A stretch of DNA of 64,000 nt. It comes from Gyrodactylus bullatarudis. Taxonomy: Eukaryota > Platyhelminthes > Monogenea > Gyrodactylidea > Gyrodactylidae. Positions 12,701 to 25,129 of the stretch are shown here, in pieces. The stretch lies in contig SSNU01000256.1 in the NCBI GenBank assembly GCA_012064415.1, positions 62,001 through 126,000 on the forward strand, read 5' to 3'. Every line of letters begins with the position of its first letter. The stretch's first letter is position 1. The notes beneath the pieces are model-generated. The model had not been told where the DNA came from and searched no databases. It was given only the letters and a program-made list of their open reading frames with translations. The position numbers and the translations under genes are program-made.

Positions 12701-15700
12701 GGTAATAGTAATAATAAATATAATAGACTTAATTTGTATCTCAAGTCATGTAGAAAAAAGAGTTTTGTGTCTGTTATATTAATACAAACAGTACAAGAAC
12801 TTGGTTACAAATTTGTTATACACAAAGAGGGTTTTAACAAGCGAGACTACTCTTCTGTTCTGTTCTATTGTCCAATAGATGATGTAGAGTAATAAATTTA
12901 TATTTTCTATATATAAATATCTATAAATATCACAGGAGAGGGACCCTTGTTTGATTTGATGAGGGAAACATTTGTGCCATCATTTGTTGTGAACAGAATT
13001 TTAATCTCGGTTACTTTTAATACTGCTACTTACGTGAATTTACAAATTAATTACATGTCTCCTTCTCTGAGTGTTCGAAGGAAAGATATAAGGATGCGTT
13101 TTTATGATTAAAACTGTTGTGAAGTAGTTGTTAGGGCTAGTTTGTAAAAAATCATTTTGTAATACTTATATTAAACTCAAGTGCCTTTCTATATAATATA
13201 ATATAACAGAGTGTGTGGAGAGGTAGGAATCTAGGAGAAGATGACAGGCGTTGGCGAAGTCCTTATCTTTGGAAGGAAATAAAAAGAGACCCTATCAGAT
13301 TTTCCATGGCGAAATGATATCCGAAGATCTGTAGTTGAATGAAAATGTGTCGATGTTATCACTATCTGGTCTATTTGAATTGGCTGACAGTTGAACTGTA
13401 TCCTAGCTAGTGTCTGAGGAACGATTCTAATATCAATGTGATTAATATTTTTTTTATCATCAAAACGAATTAGAATATTTCAAGAAATTAATCGATACAT
13501 ACTGTTCGATTGAAAAAAAAAGACAGAGAGGCCTAACATTCAACTGACACCATAACAGTGTGATTTATTATCAATAGAATTTCATCTTGATATTGTGACG
13601 ATAAAGATTATTTCTCTGACTGCAGGATAAAATAATGACACACTATGGAACTAAAGTTTACTTGTGAGTAGAGAAGTTGCTAAAATCGCCTGCCGATATT
13701 ATAAAATTTTAAACATTATACGAATCAAATATCGCTCCAAGTTTTTAAAATAAAAACCCTCTTTAACCGATCATTAGAAATTTAATTTCTAACAAGTCTA
13801 TTTTTTCATATCAATAGGCTTTTTTTCGATATTAATTTTAGATAATCTCAACCCAGAAGCAATTGAAACATAGCCATGTGTAAGAATGAATAGGTGAATC
13901 AGATTCTGACCCGGAGATCAATAGTAAATGTTACCTATAAATAAAACTAATGGGCTCATAACCCCAACAACAATAACTCTGTAATTAGCAATTGTACTAC
14001 GGTAATTTTGAATATTTGCTTATTCATGATGTTATGATGAAGAGTAATAAACAGTTGGTCAACTTATTAGGGAGATAAGGAGAACTAATAAATAATGGAA
14101 ATTTCGATTAAAATAGATTTGTCTTACCCTACCCATAAAAAGCTAACGAGAGATAGGAGTTACACATACAAAGCAAAGTACCAAGTATAAAAAAGGGATA
14201 GATTTCAAGGATGGAACCTATGCAATGCAGGAATTAATCGTCACATTGGAACTATAGTATTTCCATTTACTTCTTTTTATTGCAGTTCTCTGTTAATAAA
14301 TGAAGGGTTAATCACATAATGACTGCAATAAGACTAAAAATGATAAATGTACCTAGTTGGGTTTTATCTGACACCCAATTTAAAGTAAGCCCAGAAAATA
14401 CACATGGATGCCGAATCTGCTATCGGTTGAGAATAGTTGAATGATTTAAAAATATAGATGACTCGTCTCATTTTGGAGATAAAATTGAGAATTTTAGTTC
14501 AGAGACGAGAATGAATCTTGCGCGAATTTCATAGTAAATTTTAAAATATTAATAAAAAATTAAATATTTCTGTAAAAAAGCTGTATCTGATATAGATAAT
14601 GAAAAAATTGCTTTCTATATATTGTGAAAATTGTTAGTCGATCTTCATTCGATCACCCTTTTAAATCAATGAAAAAGTTGATAAATTTCAACCTCAGCGA
14701 ATCAGTCTTGTTCAAATTATCCTGATCAATACTAAACTCTATCCAACCTCTCTGTCCAAAAGTTTGCATCAACTTTCGTCAAATACATCATATAACCCTG
14801 ATCTTTAAAGCCTGTAAACACTCTTGTATTCACATAGGACAAAGAGTGATTCTCAATAGTGTATAAACTTTAGCTATATTTCCAATTACAAAGCTTGTGA
14901 CTCCCTCCCACAAAAAGAGCATCTCAATCTTTTTTTCTCATGTATGACAACAGAATCGCATCATCAACTTCTTGCCTTCCCTGTATTGTTAAAATTCAAT
15001 TCAATTATTTATTATTTCATCAAAGTGTCAAATCCAACGTTGTAAAAACCCATGAGGCATGTAATGAGACTGGAATAAAATGCCTGCAACCATGGCCAAA
15101 GATGTCAATTTTCCTTTTTCTCCTACTTTGTCTCTCGTTGACTGGGAAAGATGTTGGCAATAAATAAAATTGAAAAACTCTGTCAAAATGAGTTGGAAGA
15201 AATAAAATGTAATTAAAATTACACTTGACTGATGAGGGGCGTTGATATGAATTTGTTTTTATTGGAAAAAACAAACCCTCTCTAACTCCTCCTCCTCCTA
15301 CTCCCTTCCCCCCTCCCTTAGATGTTCTATTGAGTAGTGGTAGCAGTACGTCTCATCATTATCACAAGTGTTAAGAATCATCATTGTTCACTGATACATC
15401 TCGAATTGAGATGGATGTACAATGTGAGGGTTACTGTTCCCAATTATTTTAATTTTCTCAAATTGAAAAAAATGAATTTTTATTATTCGTCTGTTTGTTT
15501 GTTTTGTTCTGTTTTGTTTTGGTAAGTGACATACCAAATGAAACTGCATGTTTTTTATCCACTACCTCATAGAGATGTTTGATTGATTTTTTCTCTTTTA
15601 ATAAAAGAATTTACACTTTCAAAAAAGAATTTACACATACGCAGACAAAAGGAAGTGTCAAGAAACCCTTGAGCATAAGGATGACCCCATTAACATTCGA

Positions 15701-18700
15701 TATGGTTTGGAAGAAAATGAAAAAAACATGAAAAATGATGATCAGATTGACGTTAATCGTCTTTAACCCTTTCAGTGCCCAGACTATTTCACAATTTTAA
15801 TAAAATAAAACAAAAATTTAGCAATGAAGATACCAAGTTATTTGGCCAAAAATATTACTAATCCAAGCTCACATTGTGGGATTCAATTTAAACTTTAATT
15901 GATCCAGAAACCTATCAAACTGGTAGAGTTATGAAGGTTCAAAATAATGGGTTAACGTAAAAAAGGAAAATGAACAAAAAGTATTTCTAGTAATCAAGGA
16001 AAGAATTGCTTACTTTAACTTGGCTCTCTGACATGCCTAGGAGATATGCGAGACGAGCTCGTTCTGGACCTGCTAGGTACTTTGTCTGTTCAAATGTCTT
16101 TTCCAGAGCAAAAATTTGCTGACCGCTGAATGTTGGCCTAGTATGCTTACGTTTGACATCTCGATCGGATAGATCGTCCTGGGGAGAGTCTGCTTCCTCT
16201 GATCGACCATTCATCATGGATGCTATCAGCTTTAACTGATCTTCTGGACCGGAGACTTTTTTGGTAGAAGAATCTAAATATTTATTTCAATTTTAATTCA
16301 GATGCAAGATCAAAAATCTATGTTTGTTTAGAAGAAATACTCCATATTTCTTCAAGTAATCAAGAATACGAAAAAGACTCAATGGTTTTTTAGGAATTCC
16401 CCCTGTGAGAGCTAAATTTGGATCCCTGAAAACTCGACATTTTCTTTCTCTTCCTATTCTGATATCAAAATGTCTTGACCGACTTCGATTTTTTAATGGA
16501 AAGAATTGAGTCAAGTTATTCTTATGAAAAAACTCATTTTTTTGCTCCGAATAGAAGAAGGAAACAACATTTTTATATTCAGAAATGCACCAATTTTCTA
16601 CCTCGGAATATTCGTTGATTTCAAAAATTTGGTCAATCAGCCTGTAATTTGAGCTTCGCTGAGATTAAAGAAATATTAACATTTCTCAGTTCATCTATCG
16701 TGCAATTATCTCATCATGTGTGAATCAAGTGTTTTCTTTTCATATCTACACAATATACACAATATCCTTGAATAAATTATTATAATTATCATTAATATAT
16801 ATATATATTACATGATGAATTTACAAACACACATTGATGAATTGTAATTGTCACCGCATTCTATATAGAGTGTAGTCTTTTTTCATTATTACGATTATCA
16901 TTATTATTAGAGAGAAAGAATATATTTATAATTATTATGAATCTGATAGAAAACAATAGAATGTTGTATTAACATAATAATACCTTTTTGATGTCTCTGA
17001 TATTGATATTATTATTATGTAATGCTAGGTTTTTATGTGTAGCTATCAACTTGATATACGAAATATTAAATAGCCGATTTATTCGATAAGTTACTCTACT
17101 AATTTGGTATACCATACATTTCTAAGAATTATAACTTCTACCCTTGATTAACTTGTAACTTGTCATCTAGCTCAATTAGACTAGGGTTAACTCATAACCG
17201 TAGATTAATTTGCATTTATAGGCCAGCTTTAATGTTTTTAATATTCGAATTCTTTTGTTATCTCTTGTTAACGGCCCAACGAACATTTAATAAGCTACAA
17301 AATTAGAGGGTTTCTATTGAAAAGTTCCAACACTTGAATATTCTATTAGATCAAAGTTGGCATAAGAATTGGCAAGAAATTATAAGCATTTAAAGAGAGA
17401 CGAGTGGCCAATAACTCCTCTGAATTGGTTTCTAGTAGCATACAGAAATGACGACCTTTTAACCCCTATATTGTTCCTAGACCCTCCTCTCTCTTATCAG
17501 ACTACACATATTCATGATGATAATTATAATCATCATTTGAGTAACTATACTACTCAACCACAATAACAATGATAACACATTCCAAGGGCATCCTAGTTTG
17601 TTTTTATGGTCAATTAGTAAATTATCAGATTCACCATGTATAAATATAGAATCTGCCTTTATGTATTTCGCGTTAGTGACCAAAAAAAGATTTAGTTCAC
17701 TTAAATTCATATTATTAACCCTATATATGTAGAGCTGATCGAGAAAGCCAAACGAGAAAAGGACTCACAATTAACATGTAGACAAAGATCCCAAAAGAGA
17801 TTCTAATTTGAATTCCCTGTTAAAAAGAATGGTGTATAGAACATTAAATGTCTCAAATGTTTGATTGAGATTTGGTTGCATCAACTCTAATAAAGCAAGT
17901 TTCATTTATCCTGCTATGTTTTTGTAAGGGGTCAGATCGTTTTTCTACTGTTGACTTGGACGAAATTTTGCAAAATTACTTAAATCACCCATCGGTATGA
18001 AAAAACTAATCTTCAAGTTTTGAGACATTAATTGCCTTATTTCCTCGAAAATATTTTGGGGGCGCTGACTAATGGTCATGCTGGTAGTTAGAACGACGAA
18101 AGAGGTTAGGTGAATAAAAGCTTTTATTTTCGTCGGCTCTCTTCAGACCTTACACCGACTTGAGCATTTATATATATTACAAGAACATGAAAGGGGCTGT
18201 CTTGACCAATAGCAATTACCCATCGGTATGAAAAAACTACTCTTCAAGTGTTTAAATATATAATCTCACCAAATTTCGCTTCAAAATACCTTTCCATGCT
18301 ACTGGAATAAGATAAACAAAATTGTGAAAATTTTCAAATTTAGAACGGTTTTTATTGTTTTATATTTATAATTTTAACTTGAATTCACATTATTTCTTTA
18401 CATAAAGTTGTAAAAATGACTTGAATCCTATTAAAATTGTTTTTCAATAGCTCGAAACGAAATTTCTTTTATTTTTCATGAATATTACAATTTTGATAGG
18501 TCATTTAAAAATTTTCACAATTTTGTTTATCTTATTCCAGAAGCATGGAAAGGTATTTTGAAGCGAAATTTAGTGGGATTATATATTTAAACACTCGAAG
18601 ATTAGTTTTTTCATATCGATGGGTGATTTAAGTAATTTTGCAAAATTTCGTCCAAATATTGAATGCTTAAAAATGATATTTGTAGGCTCTTGCATCTCAC

Positions 18701-20240
18701 TATTTAAAAGATAATATCTTGAACGTAACTCGAAATATTAGCTGAGAACATTTGAACAAATGATGTAGATAGATTCACTCTTTACAATACAATAAGAGAG
18801 AGAGTATTTATGTTTATCTAAACTTCATGACATAACACAAAATACAAATGATAGAAAAACCAACAACAGGTTTTCTTATACCCCCCCTGAGGACATCTCT
18901 TTATATATTGAAGTGAATTCAACTAAGCAAATTTCTATGTACACTCGAGCAAATTCAGTTTATTTTCTCACGATAACTTGAGTTAATTTCTCAATCGTTA
19001 AGCGCTTCAATTTAGAATTAAGAGAGAGAAAAGAATTAAGTAAATGTTTTTTTCTAATATTTACACTTATCCAATGTATTTTTTAAGAGAGTAAATAAGC
19101 AGTGCTCTTAACCTTTCTCTCTCTGATCTCTCTGATTAATTGATATGTTGTTGATGATGAATCTTGCAAACACTCTATATTATAATCTTTAGAAATTACA
19201 AGAAATTTGAGACCTGAAAGAGAGATGGGTAATTTTTGAGAGGGATTGGATTCTTGTAAGTAAGATAAATGTAGTAAACTGATGAACTAAATGAGGATTA
19301 ACTTGTCTCAGTTTATTCTTAAGTAGGCAAGAAAAAAACAACAGAATTTTATTGAGCAATCTCAAATGATTTATCATATTTCTCCCCCTCTCCACCCCAT
19401 TTGAAAGGAAAAAAAGATAGACGCCAATCCCCTTTATAATTAGGAAGCAATTTCGATACAATCAAGTTTCAATAAGGAAACAATTTCGGACTCGAGTCCC
19501 ACTCAAAACAAAACATTTGATTTTTAGTTACCATCTTGCTCAGATTTCTCCCTCGAAATGTATCAAACTTATCATCTTCGATTCATGAGAATTTTTATTC
19601 CCTATGATGAATGAAACTCACTAGAATTGGTAAGTTGTGGATTTTGGCCAGCCTTTGGATTATTGGTCTGCAATAAGCCCAGGGGACTTGGTGCCCGATT
19701 ACTGGCAAGATCATCTTCATCTGTCTTTGGAACATGGAACGGGATACTGTTGCTGTTGGCCTTTTCCAGGAATTTTGTCAAATTGGACCATATAAAGTTG
19801 TTATAGCTCTCTCCGCCAACCTGGCCATTGACGGACGAAGACAGAAGGGAAGCAAAGTTGAAAGCCTGACGGCAGGTATTTCCAGTCTCATTGGAGCTTT
19901 GATAATTCGATGTGTCTGACCTCTTTGACTCTTGATCAGGGTCGAAATTGGTCTCAAAGTCGTTATTGACATCTGGGGAGGATTTCGACTCATTCGAAAA
20001 GTCCCGATCTGAATGGGGCTCATCACTGGAGACTCTTCCATTGCTGCCCAAGATGTCGTTTATTCCATATGAAGTGGTTGATCTGGATTTTTTTGTGGGT
20101 GTTGGAGTCTCAGAGGCCTCAATTAACTCGGATGAACTGTTCTCTTCCTCTTGGATGTATTTACAAAAGGTCATTTTAGTCCTCTCTGTTAGGTCGTATT
20201 TATCCTCTTGGCCTCCATGTGATGCAAGGATATCTGACAT
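9763..20240 (-). CDS. Nkx6: Nkx6 (HGTX) homeodomain transcription factor
   Basis: Three coding exons on the minus strand, 20240-19622, 16273-16014 and 10350-9763, join in frame to about 488 residues. Exon 1 carries [10 protein letters not shown], the Nkx6 counterpart of the HGINDIL repressor motif, and NFIWSNL. Exon 2 carries most of the homeodomain ([20 protein letters not shown], then [20 protein letters not shown]) and exon 3 begins exactly at [15 protein letters not shown]. The homeodomain is nearly identical to vertebrate NKX6 proteins, which are DNA-binding regulators of motor-neuron and endocrine fate (family knowledge). The tail is Asn/Ser-rich. An ATG is present at the exon 1 start, but an upstream non-coding exon is possible. 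Confidence 0.95.
10351..16013 (-). other. Nkx6 intron 2 (5.7 kb)
   Basis: The donor is AAA|GTAAGC after the QVK codons of the homeodomain and the acceptor is TTCAG before VWFQ. The intron contains only AT-rich simple sequence and short chance frames (for example at 12617-12892 and 14940-15167). I see no long inverted repeats, unlike most non-coding DNA further downstream. Cis-regulatory content is likely for such a gene but cannot be seen directly. Confidence 0.8.
18019..18217 (-). repeat. 199-bp dispersed repeat with hammerhead-like core, copy 1
   Basis: This sequence splits the left arm of the surrounding foldback element and is bracketed by a 32-bp near-perfect duplication of that arm (17987-18018 and 18218-18249, one mismatch). 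A copy of about 201 bp lies in the opposite orientation at 39502-39702. Both begin (minus-strand copy numbering reversed) with TTTTGAGACATTAATTGCC and end near AATAGC-ATTA. The hammerhead-like segment is at 18108-18159 on the minus strand. Confidence 0.7.
18108..18159 (-). ncRNA. Hammerhead-like ribozyme motif, short stem II family, copy 1
   Basis: The minus strand reads AGGT-CTGAAGA-GAGCCGAC-GAAA, then a palindromic stem III AATAAAAGCTTTTATT, a cleavable UUC triplet, and ACCT. CTGAAGA and GAAA match the invariant hammerhead core, and AGGT/ACCT forms stem I. Stem II is minimal: one G-C pair closing a loop. Its CCGAC can pair with GTCGG upstream. Activity is inference. Confidence 0.5.
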
Positions 20241-23200
20241 AGTTGTATTTACTCTTGATAGTTGAATAATAATGTGTTTTTATAATAAAATAATCTGTGT
20301 GATCGAGAGAGATAATTGAACAAATTAGTATACAGTATTATTACTATTATTATCTTTATTTAAATACAATTCCAAATTAAAAAACATTATTTTTACGGAT
20401 ATTGATGGTGAGATAGACATGTACAAAAATATATACAAATATAATAGCTAATATAAATTTTCAAGGCGAGAGAATTGAATTTACGTTAAATTCCACGATA
20501 ACCAATGACTACGTTGCGTAGTACACATATCCATATACCTATATACACACACACATACGTTCATTCAATTCTTCATTTCTCTATATTAATTCCTGTTCAT
20601 TATAATAATAATACTATAGTATCAATTGAATGAATCTTAGCATATATGTCTATTTGTACAAAATGTATATTATGATATATTATTAGGTATATTCATTAAA
20701 AGATATAAGGATACTATATACTAAATAATATATAAAATTAAAACTACTACTATATATTAAGAACGTTTGGGAGAATGGAGAAAATGCAAAAATTGCTACA
20801 ACTATTATTATTTATCTCCCTTAATTTGATTACTAATCATCTATATACACAAACACACAGTGGTCAGTGGGATTGAAGTAAATGGACAGAGGTTTCAAAT
20901 TTATCAAAAATCCATCGTTCATGTTAATCCTTGATAGGAAAAAGTTTAGCAATTTACTTCTAGCATACGTTGTCCATTGAAATCTTCCATTGAAACTCTA
21001 ATTCATTCTATTCTACAAATCTATTCTTGTAATTAATTAATCATGTAATGACACCTCTCAGTTATCGTAGGGTTTATTATTACTTGATACTCTAAAAAAA
21101 CTGATAGAGAACCCAGTGGGGATTCGGTGAGGGTTGTAGCCATTTTTTAGATTTGTCAAATTTAAAAATAGATTTGATGAGGTCGAGTAAATCATAACTA
21201 ATTTCACTTATGAGTAGACAAATTTTTTTATTCATTAAAGTATACTTGCAAGCGACTACAAAATAGTTTTCCTATGAAAATTAAAATAATGTCGTGATAT
21301 AAGGCCTCTTCTCCTCAATGGCTGAATGGAAATGATTCTCCTTCAAAAGTCTGAAACGTTGTCAGAGTATATCTTGTTGCATCAAGAAATGTGATGACCT
21401 CTTACAATTTCATAATAGATTTTGATTATTCTCTTGATAGATATCATTATCATCATCATCATTAATAATAATTTTAATATGCACAACATATCGCTTCATT
21501 TGTAATTTTTTTTTATTGAAAAACAATAAAAATTATAATGAACAAAGCGATGGTGATTAGTTGTAGATAAAGTAGCAGAGCGATATTTGACAAGCGAAAA
21601 TTGATTCGAGAATGACAATATCATTTGACATTTTATCGGATCCATAAATAATAACATAAACGGTTTACACTGTTTGTTTGTAAAACAAATTTTAAACATA
21701 TACAGTTAGATTGTCGCGACTGAGATCTCTTTCATTGCGTTGTGTGTCAACTCATTTGGCAAATTCGATAGTTTTCTGTTCAACTTGTCTTGTAAGTAAA
21801 AGTCTGACAGAATTTTTTTCCACTACTCGTAAATGGTCTGTTATTGATATTTTATTGATAAGTTGGTCATTTATCTACAACTATTTTTACTTATTCCTTC
21901 ACAAAATTTTCTCAAGCGATAATATAAACTGAAAGCTGCTTAAAATCACTTTTATCACCCCTCAAAAGAAAGGAAATTTATTAAGCTTCAAAAAAAGATT
22001 CATAAAGATAGCTTTTCACTGATGAAAATGTTTTTTAATACTTATTTTCTGCGGCCTTTCAAATATTCAATCGCCTGTTCGACATCTCTCAAGATAACTG
22101 GTTTTTCAGCCAAAAATGCCTCTATTTTAACCTCTATCATCTTTTAAATGATAAGTCAGCTTTCAAAAAAGAGTTCAGATTCGGAATTAGGTATTTTGAA
22201 TTTTCGCTTTTCTTAGAAATTATAGGGAATGATTTTGAGTTTTTCCCGATCCCTAATACCGACAATCCTAACTAATTAATAATTATTGTTAATTAAGGAA
22301 AATTATCTTTGGCCAAGACCTGCTCAAGTAGGAAGCTAAATATGAGATCGAAATTTTGAGAAAAAAATCTATCATGCTGAAAAAATTCATGGCCAAGGCC
22401 GATTCCTGCAGGTGGCTCCTAGTTAATTGCAGAACCTACCAGATTGCAGGCAGCTCATCAATCAAACGAAGAACAAAAAAATAACTCGAATGAAAAGGTA
22501 ATTTTTTTAATGAGACACATTTTCTTTTTTGAAATAGCTTCATTCATAATCCCAGAGGATTTCATTAAACAAATTCACCCCCATTTGAAATAACAGCAAG
22601 TCACGATTCGATTGAAAATTCAGTCATCTTTGGTTTCCTTTCTGTGTACTCCGTTTCCCCTACACACTTGATAATAATTAAAAAATTGTAGTCTAATTTC
22701 CCTTAACCACTATTAGTGTGTTGGTATTATTATTATCTAGGTTACTGCTGGATAGACCATGTTTTTTGTGTGTGTATATGAAACAACCTTATTACTAAAA
22801 TCATCATTATCATCTAGGTCTATTCGTTTAACCTCGAAAAAGAAAAATAATGAATGTCCCTTTTGGGGATTCCACATTCAGTGACACTAGGGGTACAGTG
22901 TGTATTACAGTGTATTATACTATTAAAGAAAAACGAAATATTAAAGGGTTAAAGAAATTCTATACTATTTCTCATATACAGAGAGAGAGAGTTACCTAGC
23001 TGAAGAAAGGATGGGAGTAAAAGCATTTTTCTGATACATCAGATGAGAGATACAGGGTTTAATTAATTACATAAACATGAAAAGATGAAAGAAGCTTAGA
23101 GAAATGTGGAAACAATTAGGAGAAGATTTTAAAGAAACTTTTATTCCTGGATAATTAGCGAGAGGACATTCTCCCAATATTGGGTGGTTATCTGAGATTC

Positions 23201-23282
23201 TATCATTTTTTTCTTTAAATTTAAATCTATGATTTTTACAGAAATCTCAATTTTATCATCAAGAATTCGGATTTTTTGACAT

Positions 23283-23500
23283 CAGGTTGTGGCATACTAA
23301 CGCGCGTATATGTCTACCATATATGTATGCTTAGATTATTTCTAAATGCTATGTGAGTTTCTTTCGTATCAGTCTGGATGGGATCCATTAGTAAGCTCTA
23401 ACATTCAGCGACATAGGCTAGTCCATTACCAAATAAGACGTTCCTGTGGGATATACGACCTAAGCACCTAAAACGAAATAATTCTAGTAACCTTTGTAAG
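23283..23500 (+). repeat. Hammerhead-family repeat, copy A (catalytic core deleted)
   Basis: It shares TCAGGTTGTGGCATACT, ACGCGCGTATATGTCTACCA and about 180 bp downstream (ending near GCACCTAAAACGAAATAATT) with the minus-strand copy at about 45180-45400. Compared with that copy, 21 nt are missing between CT and AACGCGCG, which removes stem II and most of the ribozyme core. Confidence 0.75.
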
Positions 23501-23558
23501 TATAGGTGCTGCACTATTCCTTACTTACAATTAACATATAAAAAAAATTATTCTTAAT

Positions 23559-23775
23559 GAGATTCCAATGGGAATTCTATTCGTTTCTCTATTGAATTTC
23601 CCATCTACTCATCAGTACCAAATTTTACTAATCCAAATTTAGATATCTCTTTGAGTCTTTTTTTTTATTCGTTTAGCGTGAATTAGAAAATAGATAATTT
23701 TATATTGTTAATACAATAACTATGTAATAACTTAGAATTTCCAACTTTGAATAATGGCCCTATATCGGGAGAAAG
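23559..23775 (+). repeat. Dispersed repeat, copy 1 of 2
   Basis: About 200 bp related to 35676-35945 in the same orientation. Shared blocks include AATTTCCCATCTACT, CCAAATTTTACTAATC, AAATTTAGATATCTCTTTGA and a CCCTATAT-GGG end. It is non-coding and of unknown class. Confidence 0.6.
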
Positions 23776-24229
23776 AGTTAATGAGAATCAAAAGCATTCC
23801 TCAGGGAGGCGGGGAATTAGAGATTTTTGGATGATTTAATTTTTCGGAAACTTTTTTTCATTTCATAAACTCATAAGATCATTTCTTCTTGCAATTCAAG
23901 AAAATTCTATTTCCCCTGAATATCTGGAGAAAGATAGCAATTAGACAGCTAATGTCACGCAATAAAAATTTCCAGTTCAGATTCTTTGTCTAATGTTGAT
24001 TTCTTAAACTTGCATGTACAGCTGTTATACAGTAATTAATAATTACTAATTATAAAACAGAATAGCTTCATATAAACGCATCTAAAGTCGGAGTTTGGTC
24101 TGAGAAGAATCAGGGAAATAAAACTCTATTCACCAATAAGCCTTCCTTCGTTCTTAACATGACTTCGAGTCAACAAGCTCAAAATATTTTTGAGGAAATC
24201 GGGCAACTCTTGTCTCCAAATGTTAATGT

Positions 24230-24655
24230 TAATTCGAATTCACCTGCAGAAGTTCACTGAAATTCGTCATTGGAATTTTTCGATTATTACAAAGGCAAAT
24301 TATCCAAAATCTTGAAGTCTAGCTTTTTATCGGAAACAGTAATATCTTCGCTATCTCCATGGCAAATTCGAATTCTTCGTTCAATGTTGATCCCAAATAT
24401 CAGTACTTAACTGCTTCGAATAATCGAAATTGATGAAAATTTTTGGTTCAAAAGTTGAAAAAGTGGAATTTTGGTGCATTTTCTATATTCAAAAATTGGC
24501 CTAATTTTGGTCAGATTGATTTTTTTTGAATATCACCAAATTATTAGCTCATTCCGTATTAGAATTATTTTTTCTGTTAACCGGGAGAAAAATATCGAGT
24601 CTTTTGTAAGAATAGTAAATTCTCATCTTCATGTCAACTAGCTTTACTATGGTAA
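24230..24655 (+). repeat. Partial copy of the GCTAGTTGACATGAAG foldback family
   Basis: This matches the right half of the complete element at 32303-33043: AATTCGAATTCAC, GAAGTTCACTGAAATTCGTC, TTGGTCAGATTGATTTT and the terminal TCATGTCAACTAGCTTTA. The left arm is absent or unrecognisable. Confidence 0.6.
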
Positions 24656-25129
24656 AAATAGATTACATTGTAAACAACTTGTAGGGATATCTATGCGTTT
24701 CTCACACTCCAATGGATTACATCTGATGCTTACTTACTTCGGTATGGTCAACTTATTGTAAAATTATGTAAATGAATGCGAATTAAGGATTGAAATTAGA
24801 ATCTTTGTAATTTCATTTAATTATATTGGCTATATATATACATTCGGATAGATTTAGAATTTGCTTCTTTTTCTTCTTGCTAAGGAATTGCCAACATATC
24901 AATGGATTTGTTTCTCAAGCTACACATATCCTTTGAGAGAATCATAATTAATTCTCTACAAATAGAAGCTCCTCTCTCGATAGAGCGTGATGGGCAAAAT
25001 TTAACTCGGGCATTTTGAGTAATTTTATTTTAATCTTGCCTTTACTCATCATCCTTATTTACCAATAAGGGATAGTTAAAAACATTTACTACATCTCTTG
25101 TACTATTCTAGGGTAAAGGTAAAAAATAA

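Larger units (their letters stand above)
17957..18655. mobile_element. Foldback element in Nkx6 intron 1
   Basis: The ends are inverted copies: TTGGACGAAATTTTGCAAAA at the left and its complement ending at 18655. The homology continues through ACCCATCGGTATGAAAAAAC and then CTCACCAAATTTCGCTTCAA, and it pairs with 18450-18655. There is no coding capacity and I could not identify a clean target-site duplication. It is a non-autonomous foldback/MITE-like element of unknown parentage. Confidence 0.7.
16274..19621 (-). other. Nkx6 intron 1 (3.3 kb), with a nested repeat insertion
   Basis: The donor at 19621-19620 is A|GTGAGT and the acceptor before 16273 is TATTTAG. Most of the intron is AT-rich and featureless. 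The exception is a foldback element at about 17957-18655 that itself contains a 199-bp insert; both are listed separately. Confidence 0.8.

Noticed and set aside
12617..12892. 91-codon open frame in Nkx6 intron 2
   Set aside because: AT-biased low-complexity composition, no family resemblance, and it lies within an intron.
18060..18200. Interpretation as a solo LTR (AATAAA-like signal and TATA-like tract)
   Set aside because: No TG...CA ends or 5-bp duplication; the conserved hammerhead-like core explains the conserved block better.
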